64,000 nucleotides of DNA from Paenibacillus catalpae (GTDB lineage Bacteria; Bacillota; Bacilli; Paenibacillales; Paenibacillaceae). Under the pieces are notes generated by a model. It saw only the letters and a list, made by a program, of their open reading frames with translations, had not been told where the DNA came from and searched no databases. Every line of letters starts with the position of its first letter. Position 1 is the first letter of the stretch. The stretch covers positions 379,957-443,956 of the forward strand of contig NZ_FOMT01000005.1 of NCBI RefSeq assembly GCF_900112695.1, written 5' to 3'. Shown in pieces: positions 8,286 to 17,431 of this stretch. The position numbers were made by a program, and so were the translations under genes.

Positions 8286-9572
8286 ATGGGAATACGCTTC
8301 ACTCTGCCAACACTGATGGAGCAGGCTTTGCCGGTGCTCGAGAAGCTTGCTCAGAACGGCTTTGAAGCGGTATTTGTCGGAGGCTGCGTAAGGGATACGG
8401 TTATGGGACTGCCGATTAAAGATGTGGATATTGCGACCTCGGCCAGACCTGAGCAGGTTCTGTCCCTATTCCCTCGCTGCATCCCGACAGGGCTGCAGCA
8501 TGGGACAGTTACCGTCCTGCATGATGACGTTCCTTACGAAGTGACGACCTTCCGGACGGAATCGGAATATGAGAAGCATCGCCGCCCTATGCGGGTCGAG
8601 TTCATCGACCGTCTGGACGGCGATTTGCTGCGCCGTGATTTAACGATTAATGCAATGGCGATGAATGCGGCAGGGGTGCTGTACGATCCGTTTAACGGCT
8701 TAGTTGACCTGGACAAAAGAGTAATCCGTTGCGTAGGCGATGCGGATGCGAGATTCCAGGAGGATGCGCTTAGAATGCTACGCACTATCCGTTTTGCCTC
8801 GCAATTTGAATTCTCCATCTCACAATCGACCTGGAGAGCGCTCCTCCGATATCGAGAGCTCCTTCAACATATTGCGATGGAGCGGGTTCAATCGGAGATT
8901 GACCGCATGATAAGCGGCGCTCATCCCGATCGGGCCTTGCAGCTGCTCGCAGCGAGCCGGCTGCTGCAGCATTGCGGAACATCCTTGCCGGTTGCAGCTA
9001 AGCTGGCAGAAGGCTGTTCCGGTGCCGCGGATTCAAAGTCGGCGCTCTACTATCCTTTTCGCGAGCTGAACGAGCTTGAAGATGCCGACTCGCGTTATGG
9101 AGCCATATTCATGGCTCTAGGCATACCGCTTCTTCAAGCGGAAGAGACGTTAAAGGCATTGCGTTTTCCTGCGCAGCGGATGAATGCCATTACAGCCATT
9201 CTGTGCATGCAGGCTGCTGTTGATAACAAACAAAAAGATGATTTACGTCTCGCCTGGACGTATGCGGTGCTTCACTATGGGGAAGAGTCTGCCCTCAGAT
9301 GGCTGTCGATTGTGCATGGGAACAAGCAGCATGTCCTGCATTCCCAAACCAATCAATTAAGCACATGGTTAAACAGCATGCCAGCCGTTACTTTAAAACA
9401 GCTGAAGCTGAATGGCAGACAGCTCGCTGAAGGCTTAAATAAGGAACCTGGAACCTGGACCGGCCTGCTGCTAAAGCGTCTCTTGCTGGATGTCGCGCTG
9501 GACAAGCTGCCCAATGAACAGGAAGCACTTCTAAAGCAAGCTCAAATATGGAATATCGAGGACCAATCATGA
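8286..9572 (+). CDS. cca: CCA tRNA nucleotidyltransferase
   Basis: A class II CCA-adding enzyme that completes or repairs tRNA 3' ends. The nucleotidyltransferase core has GGCVRDTVMGLPIKDVDIAT (DxD metal site). RRDLTINAMAM and the RNA-binding motif EDALRMLRTIRFASQF follow. The C-terminal half is more divergent and helical. Length (428) fits Bacillales Cca. The GGAAG-type SD is modest. The stop overlaps the birA ATG (ATGA), giving translational coupling. The order bshA-cca-birA is conserved in B. subtilis. Confidence 0.95.
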   Translation: MGIRFTLPTLMEQALPVLEKLAQNGFEAVFVGGCVRDTVMGLPIKDVDIATSARPEQVLSLFPRCIPTGLQHGTVTVLHDDVPYEVTTFRTESEYEKHRRPMRVEFIDRLDGDLLRRDLTINAMAMNAAGVLYDPFNGLVDLDKRVIRCVGDADARFQEDALRMLRTIRFASQFEFSISQSTWRALLRYRELLQHIAMERVQSEIDRMISGAHPDRALQLLAASRLLQHCGTSLPVAAKLAEGCSGAADSKSALYYPFRELNELEDADSRYGAIFMALGIPLLQAEETLKALRFPAQRMNAITAILCMQAAVDNKQKDDLRLAWTYAVLHYGEESALRWLSIVHGNKQHVLHSQTNQLSTWLNSMPAVTLKQLKLNGRQLAEGLNKEPGTWTGLLLKRLLLDVALDKLPNEQEALLKQAQIWNIEDQS

Positions 9573-10552
9573 TGCCAACGAACCGATTGCTTGAATTATT
9601 TGAACAAAGTCCCGGTCAATATGTGTCAGGAGAAATGATCAGCCAGGAGCTGGGGGTCAGCCGTACAGCCGTATGGAAGCAGATCAAGAAGCTGGAATCG
9701 TTAGGCTATGTATTTGACGCTTCACGGCGCCTCGGCTATAAGCTGATCTCTTCACCGGATACGTTGTCTGTTCCGCAGCTGATAAGTCAGCTCAAATCCA
9801 AAGTGTTTGGCCATTCGATCGATTGGCATGAAGCCGTTGATTCGACGCAAAATAGGGCGCAAAGATTAGCGGAGGAAGGCGCGCCTGAGGGTACGCTTGT
9901 CATTGCTGAGCAGCAGCTTAACGGGCGCGGCCGAATGGGACGCGGATGGGTGTCCCCGCAGGGCAAAGGGATATGGATGAGCATGATACTTCGTCCATCT
10001 GTACCCATTCATTTTGCTCCGCAGCTTACGCTTCTTACAGCGGTTGCGTTATGCCGCAGCCTGCGCCGGCTGACGGCACTGCCGATTGGCATTAAGTGGC
10101 CTAACGATCTGCTGGTTGAAGGCAAGAAAATTAGCGGGATATTGCTCGAGTCCACTGCAGAAGAGGAACGACTCCGTTATGTCATTGCCGGAATCGGCAT
10201 TAGCGTGAATCTGGAGCAATCGGATTATCCGGAGGAAATACTTAATAAAGTTACTTCCTTGCGTATTGCCAATGGCGGAGAAGGCTTCGACCGGACTACG
10301 GTTATTACTGACTTTCTGCAGGAGTGGGAGCAGCTTTATTTCCTCTATCTGGAGAACGGGTTTACTCCGATTATTACGCTTTGGGAAGCGTTATCGGTAT
10401 CCCTTAATCATCCCGCAAGACTGATTACCCCTCAAGGTACGATTGACGGGGTTCCGATCGGCCTCGATGCCAGCGGTGCGTTAAAGGTCCGCAAAGAGGA
10501 TGGAAGCACGGTTATCGTATTCTCGGCGGAAATGGGCGAGCCCGTACGCTAA
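9569..10552 (+). CDS. birA: Bifunctional biotin-[acetyl-CoA carboxylase] ligase / biotin repressor BirA
   Basis: A 327-residue class II biotin protein ligase. Residues 1-60 form a winged helix (ISQELGVSRTAVWKQIKKL), so it can also act as a biotin-responsive repressor. The catalytic domain has the biotinyl-AMP loop GRGRMGRGWVSP (about 114-125), then IKWPNDLLVEGKKISGILLE. A C-terminal SH3-like domain completes it. The ATG at 9569 has CGAGGA seven bases upstream and overlaps the cca stop; the frame from 9548 is rejected. A terminator starts within the stop codon region. Confidence 0.94.
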   Translation: MMPTNRLLELFEQSPGQYVSGEMISQELGVSRTAVWKQIKKLESLGYVFDASRRLGYKLISSPDTLSVPQLISQLKSKVFGHSIDWHEAVDSTQNRAQRLAEEGAPEGTLVIAEQQLNGRGRMGRGWVSPQGKGIWMSMILRPSVPIHFAPQLTLLTAVALCRSLRRLTALPIGIKWPNDLLVEGKKISGILLESTAEEERLRYVIAGIGISVNLEQSDYPEEILNKVTSLRIANGGEGFDRTTVITDFLQEWEQLYFLYLENGFTPIITLWEALSVSLNHPARLITPQGTIDGVPIGLDASGALKVRKEDGSTVIVFSAEMGEPVR

Positions 10553-10578
10553 AAGCGTTTACGGGCACGCCTTTTTTT
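10540..10578 (+). terminator. Intrinsic terminator after birA
   Basis: GCCCGTACGCT (10540-10550) pairs with AGCG-TT-TACGGGC (10554-10566, two-base bulge), followed by a run of seven T at 10572-10578. The left arm includes the last birA codons. The -35 box of the panB leader promoter overlaps the right arm. Confidence 0.85.
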
Positions 10579-10586
10579 GCTACTAT
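10558..10586 (+). promoter_or_regulatory. Candidate sigma-A promoter for the pan leader
   Basis: TTTACG at 10558-10563 and TACTAT at 10581-10586 are separated by exactly 17 bases. The -35 box lies in the birA terminator stem. Transcription would begin about 10593, just before the structured panB leader. This rests on consensus matching only. Confidence 0.5.
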
Positions 10587-10594
10587 AAAAGAAG

Positions 10595-10763
10595 CAGGCG
10601 GTATCTGGTAAGAGCTGCACTGCAAAGGGTATTAGATGTTGTAGAATTAGCAAGGCAAACTCTGCTCTGAGCCGTAGGGACCGAGACAGAAGGAAGCAAA
10701 CCGTTAACATACGTTTCCTTTTTCGTTCGGGAACCTTTTTAGCAGCGGCTAAAAGGTTTTTTT
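10595..10763 (+). ncRNA. Structured 5' leader of panBCD ending in an intrinsic terminator (candidate pan RNA motif)
   Basis: About 170 bases between the promoter and panB contain a hairpin in which TCTG and CAGA form the outer stem and CTC/GAG an inner stem, with a bulged A on the 3' side (about 10662-10690). An upstream imperfect hairpin pairs CTGCA with TGTAG. The leader ends in AACCTTTTTAG/CTAAAAGGTT plus seven T (10732-10763), so transcription is probably attenuated before panB. The published pan motif lies upstream of panB genes and is described with bulged adenosines, which fits. I could not run a covariance search, so the class name is tentative; the terminator itself is clear. Confidence 0.6.
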
Positions 10764-10798
10764 GTGTTTATCCTAAAACTTAAAAGGGGATGAAACTA

Positions 10799-11719
10799 AT
10801 GAGGAAACGTCTGACAATTACCAGCCTCAAGAAAATGAAGCAGGACAAAAATCCAATCTCGATGCTGACCGCTTACGATTACCCGTCCGCCGTTCTGGCG
10901 GAGGAAGCCGGACTGGACGTTATTCTGGTCGGAGATTCGTTAGGCAACGTTGTACTCGGTTACGACACAACGATACCGGTCACGCTCGATGATATGATTT
11001 ATCATACACGCGCTGTAGCGCGCGGAGCGAAGAACACTTTTATTGTAACGGATATGCCGTTTATGACTTATGGAATCGGTCGGGAATCAACGCTCCGCAA
11101 TGCAGCAAGATTGATGCAAGAGGGCGGTGCACAGGCTCTGAAGCTGGAGGGAGGCACGGAAATTGCTTCCGAAGTAGGAGCTTTGGTGAAAGCGGGCATT
11201 CCGGTTATGGGACATATCGGTCTTACACCGCAATCCGTGCATCAGCTTGGCGGCTATAAAGTACAAGGCAAGCTGGAGAAGGAAGCCGAGAAGCTGATGG
11301 AGGATGCCAAAGCGCTTGAAGCTGCAGGGGCATTCGCAATCGTGCTGGAGCTCGTTACCGAGCCGATTGCAGAGGCCATCAGTAAGGAACTATCGATTCC
11401 GACCATCGGCATCGGCGCGGGCCGCGGCTGTGACGGCCAGGTTCTTGTGTATCACGATATTTTGCAATATTCATCTCCTTATATCGAGAAAAAAATGGTC
11501 AAAACGTACGCCGATATCGGATCAACGATCCGCAATGCAATCAGCAGCTACGTCAGCGAAGTGAAAGCCGGTGCTTTCCCTGCCGAAGAGCATACGTTCG
11601 GAGCAAAGCCGGCTGCCATTAATCATCTGTATGGCGGTGGAGAAGCTGCAAACAGCAGCAGCAACCAGGCAACCAGAGAGGAGTCCCCCAAGCGTGATTT
11701 TGTGTCGAACCATAGCTGA
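10799..11719 (+). CDS. panB: 3-methyl-2-oxobutanoate hydroxymethyltransferase
   Basis: First enzyme of pantothenate synthesis; it adds a hydroxymethyl group from methylene-THF to alpha-ketoisovalerate. Recognised by SMLTAYDYPSAVLAEEAG near residue 20, the magnesium-binding LVGDSLGNVVLGY, KLEGG, and IPVMGHIGLTPQS. The C-terminal 40 residues are a low-complexity Ser/Asn-rich extension that overlaps the panC start. The ATG at 10799 is chosen because AAGGGG ends nine bases upstream, whereas the ATG at 10790 abuts it. Length is 306. It heads panB-panC-panD. Confidence 0.95.
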   Translation: MRKRLTITSLKKMKQDKNPISMLTAYDYPSAVLAEEAGLDVILVGDSLGNVVLGYDTTIPVTLDDMIYHTRAVARGAKNTFIVTDMPFMTYGIGRESTLRNAARLMQEGGAQALKLEGGTEIASEVGALVKAGIPVMGHIGLTPQSVHQLGGYKVQGKLEKEAEKLMEDAKALEAAGAFAIVLELVTEPIAEAISKELSIPTIGIGAGRGCDGQVLVYHDILQYSSPYIEKKMVKTYADIGSTIRNAISSYVSEVKAGAFPAEEHTFGAKPAAINHLYGGGEAANSSSNQATREESPKRDFVSNHS

Positions 11720-12578
11720 ACTTAAAAACGAACTTTATTCGATAAAACATTCCAATGACCAAGCCACGATTGGCTTAGTGCCAACAATGGGATTTCTGCA
11801 TGAAGGCCATGCCAGCCTAATGCGTCAGTCTGTAGCGGAGAACATCGCTTCGGTATTATCTATATTCGTGAATCCTATGCAATTTGGACCTAATGAAGAT
11901 TTCGAGCGTTATCCGCGTGACGAGGCAAGAGATCTGGCGATAGCGAAAGAGAATGGCATTGATATCGTATTTATGCCGGAAGTGAAGGAGATGTATCCCT
12001 CCAAACCGCGTACTTCGGTTATGATAAGCCAGCTTACCGAGCGTTTGTGCGGAGCTTCGAGACCTGGTCATTTCGACGGGGTAGGCCTTGTTGTCAGCAA
12101 GCTGTTCCATCTGGTTCAGCCTGACCGGGCGTATTTCGGAATGAAGGATGCCCAGCAGCTTGCTGTTATTCAGCAGATGACGGATGACCTGAACATTCCT
12201 GTCGAGATCGTTCCGTGTCCTATCGTGCGGGAGCCTGACGGTCTTGCGCTCAGCTCGCGCAATGTGTACTTGTCAGCGGAGCAGCGGCAGCAAGCCGTCG
12301 TGTTATCCCAGTCTCTTGCCCTTGCGAAGCAAATGGTGGAGGAGAAGGGGATTACTCCCGAAGAGCTGATCGCACGGGTAAAAGCCAAAATCAGTGAAGC
12401 GGGTCAGGCCGAAATCGATTATGTGGAATGGCTGACCTATCCTTCTCTGGAGCTGCCTGCATGGAATGAGCCAATTGCGGATCACAGCGAAAAGTATATT
12501 TTGGCGCTTGCCGTTAAATTTGGCTCCACACGCCTAATTGATAATGCCTTATTCGTACCAAATACCAGAGGTGAATGA
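11694..12578 (+). CDS. panC: Pantothenate synthetase (pantoate-beta-alanine ligase)
   Basis: Condenses pantoate with beta-alanine using ATP. Class I nucleotidyltransferase motifs are visible: VPTMGFLHEGHASLM (HxGH), FVNPMQFGPNEDFERYPR, FGMKDAQQLAVI, and SSRNVYLS. The GTG at 11694 (AGAGGAG ten bases upstream) gives 294 residues starting VILCRTIAEL. The open frame extends upstream into panB, but that part is a shadow. It overlaps panB by 26 bases and the panD start region by none, so translation is probably coupled along the operon. Confidence 0.94.
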   Translation: MILCRTIAELKNELYSIKHSNDQATIGLVPTMGFLHEGHASLMRQSVAENIASVLSIFVNPMQFGPNEDFERYPRDEARDLAIAKENGIDIVFMPEVKEMYPSKPRTSVMISQLTERLCGASRPGHFDGVGLVVSKLFHLVQPDRAYFGMKDAQQLAVIQQMTDDLNIPVEIVPCPIVREPDGLALSSRNVYLSAEQRQQAVVLSQSLALAKQMVEEKGITPEELIARVKAKISEAGQAEIDYVEWLTYPSLELPAWNEPIADHSEKYILALAVKFGSTRLIDNALFVPNTRGE

Positions 12579-12580
12579 TC

Positions 12581-12964
12581 ATGTATAGAACGATGATGAA
12601 GTCGAAGCTGCACCGGGCTACCGTCACGGAAGCGAACTTGAACTATGTCGGAAGCATTACCATTGATGAGGATTTAATGGATGCCGCGGACATCTGGGAA
12701 AATGAAAAGGTGCAAATCGTAAATAACAACAATGGAGCACGCTTTGAGACGTATGTCATTACGGGTAAACGCGGCTCCGGCGTCATTTGCCTGAACGGCG
12801 CGGCAGCACGTCTGGTTCAGCCGGGAGATAAGGTTATTATCATTTCTTATGCCTCCATGTCGAATGAAGAAGCACGCCAGCATAAGCCGATTGTGACGAT
12901 TCTGGACGACGATAACCGCCCGCTGAAAAGCCTGACGGAAGAGATTCACGCGACCATTTTGTAA
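12581..12964 (+). CDS. panD: Aspartate 1-decarboxylase proenzyme
   Basis: A pyruvoyl enzyme that decarboxylates aspartate to beta-alanine for PanC. With the ATG at 12581 (GAGGTGA six bases upstream) the self-cleavage site falls at Gly24-Ser25 in LNYVGSITID, the canonical position, which supports this start over 12575. Other family features are Tyr22, the GARFETYVITG turn, and INGAA-like CLNGAAARL. Length (127) is normal. It completes the panBCD operon. Confidence 0.96.
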   Translation: MYRTMMKSKLHRATVTEANLNYVGSITIDEDLMDAADIWENEKVQIVNNNNGARFETYVITGKRGSGVICLNGAAARLVQPGDKVIIISYASMSNEEARQHKPIVTILDDDNRPLKSLTEEIHATIL

Positions 12965-13073
12965 AGGTCCGGTTCCAGCACTATGTAACGAATGGCATGG
13001 GGTATGAAAAGCACCCCCGAAACAAAGAATGAGCATAACACTCCTCAATTCTTTGGTGAAGGCGGGATGCGTA

Positions 13074-13898
13074 ATGTTCCAACAAATGTTCGAAGCCATG
13101 AATGAAATGCTGGATCACCTGATCGAGGTCTATCCTAAAGCAACCGGCGAGCAGAAAGTTCAATATGATGAGCAAATGGCCATGCTCAAAAAAATGAGCG
13201 ATTCGCTTGTCGAGCAGTGGATTGAATTCGAAGAAAAGTTTTCCTTATTTGTAGAACAGCATGCTGGAACATTGGAAGGCCCTGCGTCAAAAATGATTCC
13301 GCCGCCTCTACATGCAATGGAGAGCAGTACTGAATTAGGTGAGCCTCCGGCAAAGGCAGCATCTGCAGCGCCATCACCGGCTAAGCTGCCTTCCGTGCAG
13401 CAGCCCGTTCCTCAGGCTGCTGTGGAGAAGACAGAACAGGTTACGGCGGAAGAAGCTTATAATGCGGAGCTTGATATGGAGGTTCCTTATGAGTACGCGA
13501 TGATGATTTCGAAGGGGCAGGGGTATTATAAATTATTTATGTTTTCCGATGCTGCCACTCATTTTCAATCCGCGGTCTCATACCTTCCGGAATGCAATCT
13601 GGCGAGGCTTTATCTGGCAATGACGCATATGCATCTGCAAAATTGGAGTGAGGCGCAGCGGCATTTCCAGTTGCTGGTTTCATTAACGGACTATCCGAAA
13701 TGGCGTGCTTTAGGCTATAATGCCCTTGGGTGCATTCAAGCGATCTATATGAACATGGAGCAGGCAGAGCAGTTTTTCATTAAAGCTTACGAAACCTGCC
13801 CGAGCTTCAAGGACCCGTTAAACAATTTGAAGTGTTGTAAAGAAACGCCGCAGCAATTATCCTTATTTTTCGGCAGTACCGAGCTTTGCTGCTTATGA
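13074..13898 (+). CDS. TPR-containing protein of unknown function
   Basis: A 274-residue protein with three visible parts. The N-terminus is helical and Met/Glu-rich (FQQMFEAMNEMLDHLIEVY, about 1-70), probably coiled coil. A proline/alanine linker follows (about 90-140: PAKAASAAPSPAKLPS). The C-terminal TPR region contains YKLFMFSDAATHFQSAV, NLARLYLAMTHMHLQNWSEAQRHF and YNALGCIQAIYMNMEQAEQFF. The start at 13074 is a judgement based on GGCGGG ten bases upstream; 13029 is possible. It sits between panD and dinG with a 15-base gap to dinG. The family was not recognised. Confidence 0.72.
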   Translation: MFQQMFEAMNEMLDHLIEVYPKATGEQKVQYDEQMAMLKKMSDSLVEQWIEFEEKFSLFVEQHAGTLEGPASKMIPPPLHAMESSTELGEPPAKAASAAPSPAKLPSVQQPVPQAAVEKTEQVTAEEAYNAELDMEVPYEYAMMISKGQGYYKLFMFSDAATHFQSAVSYLPECNLARLYLAMTHMHLQNWSEAQRHFQLLVSLTDYPKWRALGYNALGCIQAIYMNMEQAEQFFIKAYETCPSFKDPLNNLKCCKETPQQLSLFFGSTELCCL

Positions 13899-13913
13899 GG
13901 GGATAGGAAATTA

Positions 13914-16775
13914 ATGAAATTTGCAGTATTGGATTTGGAAACGACAGGACATGGCGTCAGCGATGATATTCTGCAGGTTGGTTTAGCGGTGCTGAACGAT
14001 AACCTTGAGATCGTTGAAACTTTTAGCTCCTTTGTACGTCCTACAATAGAAATTCCGGCATTTATTACGCAGCTGACCGGTATTGACTCTGGCATGGTGG
14101 CGGATGCTCCGGAGCTGGATGAGGTGCTAATGCAGCTCATCCCTCATCTGGAGGATGCCGTGCTTGTCGCTCATAACGTGAACTTCGATGCCGGCTTCCT
14201 GAATCAGGCGCTTGACCGATGCGGATATCATCCGTTTATCGGCCGGCGTCTTGATACGATTGAGCTGCTAAGAATTTTATATCCGTCGATCACCACGTAT
14301 CAGCTTGGCGCCGTAACGGAAATGTTTGGCATTGCCCATGATCAGCATCACAGGGCGGACAGCGATGCGATTGCTACAGCACAGTTATTTGCCCAATCGG
14401 TACAGAAGCTCAGACAGTTGCCGCTGCTCACTTTGCAGCGGCTATCCTTTCTTATAGACAACGGGAGCGATCTGAGCTGGTTTATGGCCGAGACGTTGAA
14501 ATACACGGAGCTTCATACATCTATAGATATGAATGCTTATCAGTATTTTAACCAGTTCGCGCTTAAAGCCGGAGAATGGACAGATGAGCAGCCAGCAAGG
14601 GCCGAGGAGTCAGAAGATCCGCTGAAGGATATTTCCTTCGAGCAATATTTGGACGGTATTCGGCAGCGATTCATGGAGAAGTATCCGAATTATGAAGAAC
14701 GCGAAGCGCAGACGACCATGTTCCATGAGGTTTATGATTCCTTAAGTCACGACAGGCATCTTCTGATTGAAGCGGGAACGGGAACGGGCAAATCGCTTGG
14801 ATATTTGATCCCGTCTCTTTACTACGGCATACAGCAAGAAAGTAAAATCGTTGTCAGTACTCATACGATCAATCTGCAGGAGCAGCTTCGCCAGCGGGAC
14901 GTACCGCTTCTTCGCGAGATTTTGCCTTTTGATTTCCGTGCCTCGATCTTCAAGGGAAGAGGCAATTATTTGTGCCTGCGCAAATTTGAAAGTAAAATAA
15001 ATGCGAAAGATCTAGTTGCTCCCATTGATGATGCTATTACGGCATCCCAGATGGTGGTCTGGCTGAGTGAAACGGAAACCGGAGATCAGGAGGAGCTCAA
15101 CTTTGGCAACAAAGGCGCTGATTTTTGGTCTACCGTTGCGAGCGATGCGGACTCCTGTCTGAACCGGCAATGTCCATGGTTCAAGCGTTGTTACTATCAC
15201 AGAGCAAAACACGAAGCGAACATCGCGGATGTTTGCATAACGAATCATTCGATGCTGTTTACCGATGTTCAAGCGGATCACCGATTATTGCCCAGCTACA
15301 GCCATTTGATCATTGATGAAGCCCATCACGTTGAAGAAGTAGCCGGCAAGCATCTTGGCATGCAATTAAACTATTTCTCATTGACTCATCAAACGGCAAG
15401 GTTATTTAAGGACGCCCGTTCCGGCTTGCTGCCTGCTCTCAGGCTGCGCCTGCAGCAGGAGGATGACGAGCGCGTTCAGGCATGGACGGAAACGATAGAC
15501 ACGGTTATTCCGATTTTCCAGGACGTAAAGGAGCATTGGGATAAGCTGTTTGAGCTGCTGTACGCCTTTGTTGGGGAATCGGGAGAGGCCGGCAACGATA
15601 ACGGGCAAGCGGTCTGCCGTCTGCGCAGTGACACGCCGCCCAAGGGCTGGGATGATGTTCTGACAATCGAGAACAACGTGCATACGGAGCTGAGCCGTGT
15701 GGTTAAGACGGTAGATAAGATGGCAACGGATATTAAAGATCGTCTCGATGATCAGACTATACAAGGCCTTATTACGGATTTGAACGGTGTTGTACGCGAT
15801 TTGAACCGGGTGAAGGACGATCTGCGCACTTTTCTCAAGATGGAGCAGAATTCGGAAGTGTATTGGATAGAGGCCAATATAGCCTACCGTTACCGTTCTG
15901 TTCATCTGTATGCGGTGCCGGTTGATGTCAGCAAGCAGCTTCAGCAATATTTCTTCGACGTGAAGGACAGTATCGTTCTTACTTCTGCAACTTTGTCTGT
16001 TCATAAATCGTTCCAGTATGCAGAAGAACAGCTTGGTCTGGAAGGCTTTGAAGAAAATAACCGTCTGAAGACGGTACAGCTGCCATCACCGTTTAATTAC
16101 CGGGAACAAGCGCTGGTCATTATTCCACGCAACTTCCCTACCCTTAAGGGATCAGCGGGGGACTCCCAGTTTGTTTCCATGCTAGTCGGATCGCTTGCGG
16201 ATGCGGCTGTAGAAACCAAAGGCCGGATGCTGGTTCTGTTCACCTCCTACCGGATGTTGAAACAGGTCTATGAACCACTTAAGGAAGCTTTGGCTGGTTC
16301 GGGTATTCAGGTGCTTGGCCAGGGTATTGACAGCGGCAACCGGACCAAATTGACCAGACGGTTCACCCAGCAGCCGGAGACGGTCCTGCTTGGCACCAGC
16401 AGCTTCTGGGAAGGGGTAGACATCCCAGGAGAAGCCTTGACTTGTCTGGCGATTGTCCGGCTGCCATTCCAGCCGCCGAATCATCCGCTCGTAGAAGCGA
16501 AGTCGGAACTGCTGCAGAAACAGAAGCAAAATCCGTTCATGAAGCTGTCGATCCCGCAGGCGGTCATCCGCTTCAAACAAGGCTTTGGCCGGCTTGTTCG
16601 AACAGCGAGAGACAAAGGGATTGTTATTATCTACGACACGCGTGTTATTGATACGTACTATGGCAAGCATTTCCTCTATTCGCTGCCTGGTCCAAAGATT
16701 GAAACGATGCATACCGACCAGATGGTGCCGCGTATGCGGGAATGGCTGCAATCGGAAGAGGGGGAAATCGGGTGA
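13914..16775 (+). CDS. dinG: DinG-family helicase with N-terminal DEDDh exonuclease
   Basis: A 953-residue fusion. The N-terminal DnaQ-like exonuclease (1-170) has the acidic pair in VLDLETTG, HNVNFDAGF and HRADSDAIA. The superfamily 2 XPD/DinG helicase follows: Walker A in EAGTGTGKSLGYL near 285, the DEAH box IIDEAHHVEE near 465, SATL near 690, and the motif FWEGVDIPG near 830. Four cysteines (NYLCLRK, then C-x4-C-x5-C in CLNRQCPWFKRC) match the spacing of the iron-sulphur ligands of E. coli DinG. The order panD-dinG matches B. subtilis, apart from the inserted TPR gene. The stop overlaps the rex GTG (GTGA). Confidence 0.93.
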   Translation: MKFAVLDLETTGHGVSDDILQVGLAVLNDNLEIVETFSSFVRPTIEIPAFITQLTGIDSGMVADAPELDEVLMQLIPHLEDAVLVAHNVNFDAGFLNQALDRCGYHPFIGRRLDTIELLRILYPSITTYQLGAVTEMFGIAHDQHHRADSDAIATAQLFAQSVQKLRQLPLLTLQRLSFLIDNGSDLSWFMAETLKYTELHTSIDMNAYQYFNQFALKAGEWTDEQPARAEESEDPLKDISFEQYLDGIRQRFMEKYPNYEEREAQTTMFHEVYDSLSHDRHLLIEAGTGTGKSLGYLIPSLYYGIQQESKIVVSTHTINLQEQLRQRDVPLLREILPFDFRASIFKGRGNYLCLRKFESKINAKDLVAPIDDAITASQMVVWLSETETGDQEELNFGNKGADFWSTVASDADSCLNRQCPWFKRCYYHRAKHEANIADVCITNHSMLFTDVQADHRLLPSYSHLIIDEAHHVEEVAGKHLGMQLNYFSLTHQTARLFKDARSGLLPALRLRLQQEDDERVQAWTETIDTVIPIFQDVKEHWDKLFELLYAFVGESGEAGNDNGQAVCRLRSDTPPKGWDDVLTIENNVHTELSRVVKTVDKMATDIKDRLDDQTIQGLITDLNGVVRDLNRVKDDLRTFLKMEQNSEVYWIEANIAYRYRSVHLYAVPVDVSKQLQQYFFDVKDSIVLTSATLSVHKSFQYAEEQLGLEGFEENNRLKTVQLPSPFNYREQALVIIPRNFPTLKGSAGDSQFVSMLVGSLADAAVETKGRMLVLFTSYRMLKQVYEPLKEALAGSGIQVLGQGIDSGNRTKLTRRFTQQPETVLLGTSSFWEGVDIPGEALTCLAIVRLPFQPPNHPLVEAKSELLQKQKQNPFMKLSIPQAVIRFKQGFGRLVRTARDKGIVIIYDTRVIDTYYGKHFLYSLPGPKIETMHTDQMVPRMREWLQSEEGEIG

Positions 16776-17431
16776 AGCAGGCGAAAATATCGGAGGCCGT
16801 TGTCAGACGGCTTCCCATCTACCTGCAAGTGCTAAACGAATTGTACAACCGGGAGGTACAGACGGTTTCATCGCAGGAACTTGGAATCAAGCTGGACCTC
16901 AATCCCGCCCAAATTCGGAAGGATCTTGCTTACTTCGGTGATTTCGGCCGTAAGGGCATCGGGTATGATGTCTCTTATCTGATCGAGAAAATTCAGCAGA
17001 TTCTAAAGCTTGATCAGCGGATTAATGTTGCACTGGTTGGAGCAGGTAATCTTGGCCATGCTTTGTGCAATTACAATAAGTACTCGAAGGACAATATGAA
17101 GATTGTCGCGGTCTTTGATGACCATCCCACCAAGATTGGCACTATGATCAATAACCTGACGATTCAGCCGATGGACATGCTGAAGGAGACCGTGCAGGAA
17201 AATAATATCCGGATCGGCATTATTACCGTGCCGGGTCCGGAAGCGCAAAACGTAGCGAATCAATTCGTGGAAGCCGGGATCGAAGGCATCCTGAATTTCG
17301 CCCCGGCTATTCTTCGTTTACCGGATCATATCCGGATTCACCATGCTGACTTCACAAGAGAGCTGCTCAGCTTGGCTTATTATTTGGAGAAGGAAAGGAA
17401 TGAGCAGGAAAATGGCTCAATTATGGATTGA
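16772..17431 (+). CDS. rex: Redox-sensing transcriptional repressor Rex
   Basis: A 219-residue homodimeric repressor that senses NADH/NAD+. The N-terminal winged helix contains VSSQELGIKLDLNPAQIRKD and LAYFGDFGRKGIGYDV. The Rossmann domain has the nucleotide loop GAGNLGHALCNY near residue 90 and the closing helix HADFTRELLSLAYYL. The GTG at 16772 has AGAGGGGG seven bases upstream and overlaps the dinG stop, so the longer frame from 16742 is rejected. It is cotranscribed with dinG and the deaminase downstream. Family targets are fermentation and respiration genes. Confidence 0.95.
   Translation: MKQAKISEAVVRRLPIYLQVLNELYNREVQTVSSQELGIKLDLNPAQIRKDLAYFGDFGRKGIGYDVSYLIEKIQQILKLDQRINVALVGAGNLGHALCNYNKYSKDNMKIVAVFDDHPTKIGTMINNLTIQPMDMLKETVQENNIRIGIITVPGPEAQNVANQFVEAGIEGILNFAPAILRLPDHIRIHHADFTRELLSLAYYLEKERNEQENGSIMD

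Noticed and set aside
10595..10763. 6S RNA or T-box as an explanation of the panB leader
   Set aside because: There is no T-box sequence (GGTGGNACCGCG-like) and no extended central bubble of the 6S type; the position before panB with a terminator fits a cis-acting leader better.
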